Both the position numbers and the translations under genes were made by a program. A DNA stretch of 64,000 nucleotides from JAVMKJ01 sp031732855 (lineage in GTDB: Bacteria > Pseudomonadota > Gammaproteobacteria > Competibacterales > Competibacteraceae): contig JAVMKJ010000150.1 in assembly GCA_031732855.1 (NCBI GenBank), positions 1-64,000 on the forward strand, in the 5' to 3' direction. Positions 58,335 to 64,000 of this stretch are shown here, piece after piece. The stretch's first letter is position 1; the number at the start of each line of letters is the position of its first letter. Under the pieces are notes generated by a model. The model saw only the letters and a list, made by a program, of their open reading frames with translations, did no database searches and was not told the DNA's origin.

Positions 58335-58958
58335 ATGAGCATCGAGACCTGGCTTGCCTTCGTGGTGGCCGCATCCATCATACTGATCATTCCGGGCCCC
58401 ACGATCATTCTGGTACTCGGACATTCCCTCGCTCACGGTCGCCGGGCGACGTTGCCGCTGGTCGCCGGTGTCGCATTGGGCGATTTCACCGCGCTGACGT
58501 TATCCCTGATCGGCTTGGGGGCCGTGATGGCCGCGTCGGCGGCGCTTTTCACCTTGTTCAAGTGGGCCGGAGCGCTGTACCTGATCCATATGGGTATCTC
58601 CATGTGGCGCGGGAAGGCATCTTCCGCCGAAATCGTCGCCGACGGCGTGGAACAGCCGGCCCGTTCGCTTTTCGGCAACGCCTTCGTCGTGACCGCGCTC
58701 AACCCGAAGAGCATCATTTTTTTCGTGGCGTTTCTGCCGCAGTTCGTGCATTCAGGATCGGATGGGATTTCACAGCTTCTGATTCTTGGAGCGACTTTCC
58801 TGGTGCTGGCAACGGTCAACGCCACGCTGTACGCCGTGTTGGCCAGTCGCGTCCGGGAATTGGTGCGCACGCCTCGCGCCAAGCGTCTTTTTAACCGTGT
58901 CGGGGGGTCCGCCCTGGTCGGCGCCGGGTTGCTGACCGCGTCGGTCCAGCGCGTGTGA
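58335..58958 (+). CDS. LysE/RhtB-family amino acid exporter
   Basis: 207 aa from ATG 58335 with GGAG upstream. Six TM helices; IILIIPGPTIILVLGHSLAHG near the start and ALNPKSIIFFVAFLPQFV are family signatures. Exports amino acids or homoserine lactone-like compounds; the substrate cannot be read from the sequence. Confidence 0.9.
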   Translation: MSIETWLAFVVAASIILIIPGPTIILVLGHSLAHGRRATLPLVAGVALGDFTALTLSLIGLGAVMAASAALFTLFKWAGALYLIHMGISMWRGKASSAEIVADGVEQPARSLFGNAFVVTALNPKSIIFFVAFLPQFVHSGSDGISQLLILGATFLVLATVNATLYAVLASRVRELVRTPRAKRLFNRVGGSALVGAGLLTASVQRV

Positions 58959-59003
58959 GGAAGGTGCTGCTTCCCATCGCGATCTGTTAATCCCTTACTC
59001 TTA

Positions 59004-59032
59004 TTGCCGTAATTTTGCGGTTAAGGTATAAT
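59004..59032 (+). promoter_or_regulatory. Sigma-70-type promoter for the riboswitch transcript
   Basis: TTGCCG (59004-59009), 17 bp spacer, TATAAT (59027-59032). Predicted transcription start about 59039, just before the aptamer. Confidence 0.75.
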
Positions 59033-59047
59033 TATTTGTGTAGTGCG

Positions 59048-59122
59048 GATAAAGACCAAACCTGCCGTGAGACAGGGACGGAAAGTCGCGGGTCCTGATC
59101 ATCAGGAAAGCCGGACTGCCGA
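59048..59122 (+). promoter_or_regulatory. GEMM-I (c-di-GMP-I class) riboswitch aptamer
   Basis: Matches the GEMM-I consensus piece by piece: AAAGACCAAACC; stem CCTG/CAGG capped by a GTGA (GNRA) tetraloop; GGGACGGAAAGTC; GCGGGTCCT / AGGAAAGCCGG second hairpin; CTGCCGA at the 3' side. GAC in the 5' part pairs with GTC, a covariation of the usual GGC/GCC. Downstream, CGGCTTTCCT (59155-59164) is a perfect 10-base complement of AGGAAAGCCG (59104-59113), which is part of the aptamer, so a mutually exclusive fold is available as the expression platform. A further perfect 8-bp hairpin lies at 59209-59227. The ligand, c-di-GMP or 3',3'-cGAMP, cannot be settled by eye. Confidence 0.87.
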
Positions 59123-59261
59123 GGGCGACGCCGTCAAGGTCGCCGGAGGTGGTTCGGCTTTCCTGTTATGTGGGGGTTCAAAAAGCAGTAAGAGTCAACG
59201 CCTCGTGCATCCGGTCCATGACCGGATCGAGACGGGTCCTATTGGGAGCTGGAGGTGTGAC

Positions 59262-59537
59262 ATGTTGACTTACGAAGATTGCGTCGGCCTGACCGACCTG
59301 GACGAAGAGGAAATCGAAGCGATCTCCCAGCACGAGCATGTGCCGGAAATCGTGGCCGCCGAACTCGGATGCTGCCTGGCGCACAAACCGGGTGGCGAGA
59401 TCCTGATCGATCAGATCATCCGCGATGACATCGTGGAGGCCGCCCAGCATGGTCATCCACAAGAGGCTTTGCACTGGAGAGAAGTGTTGAAGCACTTTGA
59501 AATGACCCATCACATGCTGGAACGCGAAGCGGCTTGA
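59262..59537 (+). CDS. Small acidic/His-rich protein under riboswitch control
   Basis: 91 aa from ATG 59262, preceded by GGAGG. Soluble, no signal or TM, helical by appearance. Acidic start (LTDLDEEEIEAISQHEHVPE), two adjacent Cys (ELGCCLAHKPGG), and many His (QHGHPQEALHWREVLKHFEM, then THHML). No family with known function is recognised. The frame is open upstream through the riboswitch, but that part is leader RNA. Its expression is presumably set by a cyclic dinucleotide, which suggests a role in attachment, motility or envelope change; that is inference. Confidence 0.8.
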   Translation: MLTYEDCVGLTDLDEEEIEAISQHEHVPEIVAAELGCCLAHKPGGEILIDQIIRDDIVEAAQHGHPQEALHWREVLKHFEMTHHMLEREAA

Positions 59538-59600
59538 TTCACGCCAACGCCCGCGCCGCCAGCCCCTATGAGGGCCGTGCGCGGGCCGCTGTCACCGTCC

Positions 59601-59984
59601 TCAATAGCGGTTGTAGCCGTAACTCGCGCGCCATTCGTCGTGGCGTTCGTAGCGTTCCTGTCGCGCTTGCTCCATCGCCCGCCGCAACTCGTACTCGCGG
59701 CGTTCGATCCTCCGGTCCAGCCGGTCCAGCCGGTCCTGTTCGTACCGCATCGTGGCCCAATCGCCGACGCGGCGCGCTTCGTTGTAGACCCGTAGCGCCT
59801 GCTGGCGCTCTTCGCGGTCGCGTTGCAGCTTGACGCGCGTGCGCTGGATCTCGTGAAGGTCATGTCGATATTCCTGGTAGCCTGGGTCGTTGTCGCGGTT
59901 GTCCCAGTCGCCGTGCGAGTGGGCCGCGGGAACCGCCAGCCATGAGGAAAGCAGGATCAGGGTGCCGATGAGTGCCGTACGCAT
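59601..59984 (-). CDS. Exported Arg/Glu-rich coiled-coil protein
   Basis: 127 aa. Signal peptide (1-22, cut near AHS), then an almost fully charged helical region rich in Arg, Glu, Gln and Asp (LHEIQRTRVKLQRDREERQQ and RLDRRIERREYELRRAMEQA), ending in a Tyr-rich tail (YGYNRY). Likely periplasmic; function unknown. The 3' end faces the riboswitch-controlled gene. Confidence 0.75.
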   Translation of the reverse strand: MRTALIGTLILLSSWLAVPAAHSHGDWDNRDNDPGYQEYRHDLHEIQRTRVKLQRDREERQQALRVYNEARRVGDWATMRYEQDRLDRLDRRIERREYELRRAMEQARQERYERHDEWRASYGYNRY

Positions 59985-60391
59985 GGTGCAAATCCTCCAA
60001 TAACCGATTTCGAGTTGCGGGCAGCGCCGTTCGCGGGCGCTGGTTCTATTCCGGACAGGTTTCTACGCCCGGCCCGCTGAAGGATTCCTTAACGGATTTG
60101 GCGTGGATGCGGGATCTTTAGAGTTACCCTCGTTCGGGGTCCTCCAGCCGCATGTTGGCAAACGCGCTGAGGGCAAACGGAAGCTGGCGGCGGCGCGGGC
60201 GAGCGCCACATCCTCGCGAAAGCGTTGCAGGCCGTTGAGGCCGGTGGTGGCCACGACCGGCGGGGAGGGGGATTCGCGGCCGAGATCCTCCTTATCCAAG
60301 GAGCCATTGTGTTGAAAACCTCAGGACCTTCCACGATTGACGGGGGAGACCTATAGTACCGTCGAAACTGCTGGGGCAGGGGAGGTCAGTC
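59985..60391. other. Gene-free stretch between divergent genes
   Basis: About 400 bp between the exported coiled-coil gene and the acetyltransferase gene. A minus-strand open frame (60063-60299) has no ribosome binding site or recognisable family. No repeat or clear promoter seen apart from GGGGAGG before the acetyltransferase ATG. Confidence 0.4.
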
Positions 60392-60853
60392 ATGCTGGTG
60401 CCCGAAGACACGTTGGCGTTGGCCCGCCTCGCGGACGCGCCGGCAATCGCCGAACTCTCGCGCACGCTGATCGAGACCGGGTTGCCCTGGTCCTGGTTCC
60501 CGCGGCGCGTCGCGGCGAGCATTCGCGATCCCGAGACCAACGTGCTGGTCGCGCGCGCCGGAGAACGGATCGCCGGCTTTGGGATCATGCGGTACGGCGC
60601 GGAGGCGGCGCATTTGGATTTGTTCGCCGTGGACCGCGCCTGGCAGGGGCTGGGGCTGGGACGCCGCCTGTTGGAGTGGCTCGAACGACCGGCGCGGGTG
60701 GCGGGTCTTGCCCGAATCATCCTGGAAGTACGGGCGGAGAATGCTGGGGCGCGCGCCTTTTACGAACGGCTGGGGTATCGGCCGCTGGCGCGGCTGCCCG
60801 GCTACTACCAGGGCCGCGAAGCCGCCCTGCGCCTGGGACGCGCGCTGGGGTAA
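60392..60853 (+). CDS. GNAT-family N-acetyltransferase
   Basis: 153 aa. GNAT fold with AHLDLFAVDRAWQGLGLGRR (acetyl-CoA loop QGLGLGRR) and the C-terminal NAGARAFYERLGYRPL motif, resembling RimI-like enzymes. GGGGAGG precedes ATG 60392. Substrate unknown. Its 3' end overlaps the reading frame of the broken TIR gene on the other strand. Confidence 0.93.
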   Translation: MLVPEDTLALARLADAPAIAELSRTLIETGLPWSWFPRRVAASIRDPETNVLVARAGERIAGFGIMRYGAEAAHLDLFAVDRAWQGLGLGRRLLEWLERPARVAGLARIILEVRAENAGARAFYERLGYRPLARLPGYYQGREAALRLGRALG

Positions 60854-61299
60854 AAGCGCCGACGTCGGCGACGCTTATGGGTTGAACTTCGTCGGGGACG
60901 AGGCCGCGTTCGCGGCATTGGCCGCCCGGGGTCGATTACAAAGGACGGTCGAGCGCCTGCGCGAGGCACTGGAGACGGTTGGCAATTTCTTCGTTTCTCC
61001 AATTGCGTGGGAGCGTGGGGCAGCAGCACGGGGATCACCGGCAAACGACGCTTCACGAACTGCGACAGACAGGCGCGCATTTCCGGGATTTCCCAAGGGC
61101 CGAGGCCGACCAGTACGGCGGCGGTGCGCGTCGTCTGGATGATCTCTTCCAAGGACTCTTGCCAAGATAGTCCCGGCACGAGTTGTTCTTGATCCAGCCA
61201 GACCTGAAGACCGCGCGCCTGTAAGGCTTGGGTCAGTTGCCGCACGGTCGGTTTGTCTTTGCTGTTGTGGCTGAGGAAAACGTCGAATGACCCGCTCAT
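60805..61299 (-). pseudogene. Truncated TIR-domain gene
   Basis: Starts at ATG 61299 with AGGAG upstream. The first about 100 codons are a bacterial TIR domain: SFDVFLSHNSKDKPTVRQLT, GLQVWLDQEQLVPGLSW, WEIPEMRACL with a candidate catalytic Glu, and RLPVIPVLLP. After this point the usual C-terminal TIR strand and helix (WVDLR-type) are missing and the frame turns into Arg/Pro-rich sequence that runs antisense into the acetyltransferase gene; other frames do not restore it convincingly. TIR domains cleave NAD+ in many phage-defence systems. Most likely a decayed or 3'-replaced defence gene. Confidence 0.75.
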
Positions 61300-62227
61300 G
61301 TTGGCTCCTGGTATCCCTGTTGAGCGACGGGCGGCTCCTCCCGTGATGGATTTTCCGGCGACGCGGCGCGCGAGGGTGCGTTCGTCGGGCCGCGCGCCGG
61401 GAGGTATGGCCCGCAATCCGGCAACGCCCGTCGTGCGCCTTGATTCTATTTCAATACGGACTACGCTGTTTATTGACACCATGTGCCGTAAGGAAATCGC
61501 GCTCAAGCGCAACGGGAGTGCGCCGCGAGCGTGGGGGGATGGAGCAGCGGGGTAGCGGGATCGCAGGCCCCGGGCGAGGGCCAAGAAATTGTCCCGTTGC
61601 GGGAACGGCCGCAAGATAAACGGAAACTGCCTATCACCCCGGATCGAACGGATAGGCAGTGATTGAGACGTGGATATCGACTCATTACATTGTTTTACAA
61701 TCAATGCGTTGTAAGCATGTATTGATATCCGCATCTACGTCGGAGATGCCGCCAACCCATAGCCCTCGCCGAGGGGGCTGTATGATAAGCGGAAACCGTA
61801 TAATCACTGGTTATGGGCTTTAATAAGCAGAGTGTTCGGGCTTACATTGGTAGGCCGACTCATGGAGCTAGAGTCGGCTTGCGACCCAAACCTGCCTGTC
61901 GAAGCTTCCGAGATTCCATGGCAGGTTTCAGAGTTAAGCGGCTAAATCACTTAGTGCACCGCCCTATGAATGGAACTCGACGATTGCATGGCGTCATCAA
62001 TAGTGGGGTGGAGAATCGCCAGGGCCTGATCACCAGGGAGTGATTAATTTTTGATCTCTCTCGTGCGATCGTGATACGAGAATAGAACCCTCAATTGGCG
62101 CCTGATTCGGCTATCGCTTGGATAGCAAGTATTTTTTCGGAACCCGCTGGCTGGACAGCCTCATCCAATCCCGCTAGTTTCAAAAAATGACGCTGAACCA
62201 GAGTGAAAGCTCAGAAAGAGAGTTTGT
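61300..62227. other. Gene-free stretch with several stable hairpins
   Basis: About 930 bp without a supportable gene. Perfect stems: ACTGCCTATC/GATAGGCAGT (61626-61660), GCCGACTC/GAGTCGGC (61854-61878), AAACCTGCC/GGCAGGTTT (61888-61928). A TATAAT hexamer lies at 61799-61804 without a good -35. GC content falls from about 61680 onward, marking a change to AT-rich DNA. It may hold a structured RNA, the leader of the downstream gene, or the junction of inserted DNA. Confidence 0.5.
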
Positions 62228-64000
62228 ATGCAGGCACCATTTGAGATGACCGAAGGCCGCAGGAAGCTTGAGGCGATAGTTAGTGCTTTACCGGTTGATA
62301 GCCCCCACTGGAATGAAGCACAGAATCGATATCAGTTCGTCGACCGACTACTTGAAGAATGTCTCGGTTGGGAAAAGCCGAATATCGAAGTCGAGCGGTC
62401 TGACGAGCTGGGTGGCAAGGCAGACTATATATTAGGCAAGCCAATTAAAGCGGTTTTGGAAGCTAAAAGAGAGTCAAAACTTTTTGATATTCCACCTGCA
62501 GCTGCTGGCACGAAACTGCGAAAAATGCAGCCGCTCTTAGAGACATCAAAAGAATTTTCAGCAGCCGTCAAGCAGGTAATACCTTACTGTGCAATACACG
62601 GCGCGCAGATTGCTATTGTCTGCAATGGCCCGCAGCTTGCAATTTTTCAAGCAATGACGCCAGGTGAATCGCCGCTGGAAGGTGAGTGCTATTTCTTCAA
62701 CGGATTTTCGGCTTATATTTCTGACTTTTCGCTTCTCTGGAAGCTGCTGTCTCCTGAGGGCGTGGCTGAAAATCGAGCGTATCGCGATTTGGCGCTACAT
62801 CGGCACCCAAGAATACCGGAGAAAGCTTCTACCGTTATTCCTGAGCCTACCAAATATCGATACCGAAGTGATTTTCAAGAAAATCTTAGGTCGCTATCTT
62901 CCCTGTTGCTAGAGGAAATTGAAGACAATCCAGAATTGAAGAGTGATTTTTACAAAGAATGTTATGTTCCGATTGAGGCAAACAATCGCCACCTACTATT
63001 AAGCAGAAACATTATTGAGGCGCGATACAGAAGAGCTGGAGCAGATGGCATCTCACCTTCGGCTTTTGATTCTGTAGCGGGAGTTGACGAAAATGGTGAG
63101 TTGCGGATTGCGGAATCAATTAGTGGCGCAAACACTGGATCCCGCCCGATTGTAGTAATTGGCGACGTTGGAGTTGGAAAAACGTCTTTCTTTGAAAATC
63201 TATATGAAAGTCTAAATAGTTCAGACAAAGATCAAACGTACTTTATTCACCTAAATCTAGGCATAAAGGCAAATCTAACCGAAAAAGGTATTAAAGATTT
63301 CGTTTTGTCAGAAATAACATCCGTTTTAAAAGAAAAATATTCGCTAGACATAAATCGAGCCGACTTTGCTAATTCCATTTACTACCAAGATTTAAGGGAT
63401 TTTGATAGCGGCGTCGAGGGGCAACTAAAAAATATTGATGAACTTTCATATCAAAAGGCGCGAATAGCGTTTTTAACAAAAAAAGTGGAAAGGCGAGATT
63501 TGCATTTGCAGGCATCACTTGCGCATATTACTCGCGGCAGAAAGAAGCAAGTTATTTTGGTTCTCGATAATGCAGATCAACGAGATTTTTCTGTTCAGCA
63601 GGAAACATTTCTCATAGCACAGGAACTTGCTGCAACACGCAATCTATTGGTCTTCGTCGCGCTACGTCCCAGCACATTTTATCTCTCCAAAACCACGGGC
63701 GCCCTTTCCGCATATCAAAACAAGTTGTTAACGATATCGCCACCTCCAGCAGATGAAGTGGTACAGAAGAGATTAATTTTTGCAGCTAGAGTCGCTGAAG
63801 GAAAAGTAGCGCCTGCCGCAATCTCGGGAATTAGATTAAACCTTGGAAACGTTGTGCTTTTTTTGAAGGCAACGCTCCGATCAATACGCACTAATGAATC
63901 TATTAGGCAATTTCTAAGTAACATTAGTGGTGGAAATACGCGGGCGGTGATTGAGCTAATTACCGGATTTTTCGGTAGCCCAAATGTCGACTCTTCGAAA
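62228..64000 (+). CDS. HsdR-N/PD-(D/E)XK nuclease fused to a P-loop NTPase (partial, runs off the window)
   Basis: 591 codons visible without a stop. N-terminal domain (about 30-145) resembles the type I restriction HsdR N-terminal fold: YQFVDRLLEECLGWEKPNIE, then KADYILG (D66) and AVLEAKRE (E78, K80), the PD-(D/E)XK pattern, then IAIVCNGPQLAIFQA. A linker (about 150-300) leads to a P-loop NTPase: Walker A GDVGVGKTSF (K318), Walker B VILVLDNADQ (D447). AGAAAGAGAG lies upstream of ATG 62228. The DNA is clearly AT-richer than the rest of the window and uses different codons, a sign of transfer. Nuclease plus STAND-like NTPase is the layout of several anti-phage sensors; the exact family is not recognised. 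Confidence 0.85.
   Translation, partial: MQAPFEMTEGRRKLEAIVSALPVDSPHWNEAQNRYQFVDRLLEECLGWEKPNIEVERSDELGGKADYILGKPIKAVLEAKRESKLFDIPPAAAGTKLRKMQPLLETSKEFSAAVKQVIPYCAIHGAQIAIVCNGPQLAIFQAMTPGESPLEGECYFFNGFSAYISDFSLLWKLLSPEGVAENRAYRDLALHRHPRIPEKASTVIPEPTKYRYRSDFQENLRSLSSLLLEEIEDNPELKSDFYKECYVPIEANNRHLLLSRNIIEARYRRAGADGISPSAFDSVAGVDENGELRIAESISGANTGSRPIVVIGDVGVGKTSFFENLYESLNSSDKDQTYFIHLNLGIKANLTEKGIKDFVLSEITSVLKEKYSLDINRADFANSIYYQDLRDFDSGVEGQLKNIDELSYQKARIAFLTKKVERRDLHLQASLAHITRGRKKQVILVLDNADQRDFSVQQETFLIAQELAATRNLLVFVALRPSTFYLSKTTGALSAYQNKLLTISPPPADEVVQKRLIFAARVAEGKVAPAAISGIRLNLGNVVLFLKATLRSIRTNESIRQFLSNISGGNTRAVIELITGFFGSPNVDSSK

Noticed and set aside
59043..59261. N-terminal extension of the 91-aa protein through the riboswitch
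   Set aside because: This stretch is structured leader RNA with a promoter just upstream; the GGAGG-ATG at 59262 is the real start.
60063..60299. Minus-strand 78-codon frame between the coiled-coil gene and the acetyltransferase
   Set aside because: Low-complexity translation, no start signal, no similarity recognised.
61813..62043. 76-codon open frame in the gap before the nuclease-NTPase gene
   Set aside because: No ribosome binding site, no family, and its bases form perfect RNA-type hairpins instead.

Overview
This is a 64 kb piece of a high-GC chromosome from a gammaproteobacterium. The evidence is the gene order mlaFEDCB-ibaG-murA-hisG-hisD-hisC, the diaA-dolP pair, petABC next to sspB, hrcA-grpE-dnaK-dnaJ behind a CIRCE operator, and linked aa3 and cbb3 oxidase clusters. 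The two oxidases and a full bc1 complex point to an aerobic to microaerobic respirer. A Competibacteraceae-like organism would fit, but the genus is a guess.

Layout. (1) 1-8.7 kb: two tandem multi-domain hybrid histidine kinases. The first begins inside a CheR domain just after a MITE, and the two share a 226-bp identical tract. (2) 8.7-14.3 kb: a MITE, a nested inverted repeat, and the heat-shock cluster hrcA, grpE, dnaK, dnaJ. (3) 14.3-16.9 kb: a Sel1-repeat protein and two small membrane proteins. (4) 17-24.7 kb: the aa3-type cytochrome c oxidase and its assembly set (coxB, ctaD, small ORF, ctaG, ctaE, DUF2909, SURF1, SCO-like, ctaA, ctaB). (5) 24.9-34 kb: the cbb3 oxidase ccoNOQP, its maturation genes ccoGHIS, and a 33-aa membrane ORF. 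(6) 34-36.5 kb: birA without its repressor domain, coaX, Uma2. (7) 36.6-39.6 kb: a compact operon of OmpA-like protein, Ser/Thr kinase and DUF4384 protein. (8) 39.7-42.5 kb: azlCD, diaA, dolP, sspB. (9) 42.5-54 kb: petABC, a Nif3-like gene, hisC/D/G, murA, ibaG, mlaBCDEF, all on the minus strand. (10) 54.2-59 kb: ppdK, two adjacent MITEs, a YpfJ-type metalloprotease, a LysE exporter. (11) 59.0-59.5 kb: a GEMM-I (c-di-GMP-I class) riboswitch with its own promoter ahead of a 91-aa protein of unknown function. (12) 59.6-64 kb: a periplasmic Arg/Glu-rich protein, a GNAT acetyltransferase, a broken TIR gene, a gene-free structured stretch, then AT-rich DNA encoding an HsdR-N/PD-(D/E)XK nuclease fused to a P-loop NTPase that runs off the end. 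This last part looks like the edge of a defence island.

Respiratory logic: petABC passes electrons from quinol to cytochrome c; aa3 and cbb3 oxidases take them to oxygen. ctaA/ctaB make heme A/O for aa3, while ctaG, SURF1 and the SCO-like protein serve its copper/heme assembly. ccoGHIS serves cbb3. Envelope upkeep is the second theme: Mla lipid transport, MurA, DolP, and the OmpA-kinase-DUF4384 operon.

The strongest leads are the riboswitch/small-protein unit, the nuclease-NTPase at the right edge, the OmpA-kinase-DUF4384 operon with its shared short motif, and the MITE family with TNA target duplications. No tRNA, rRNA or CRISPR array was seen.
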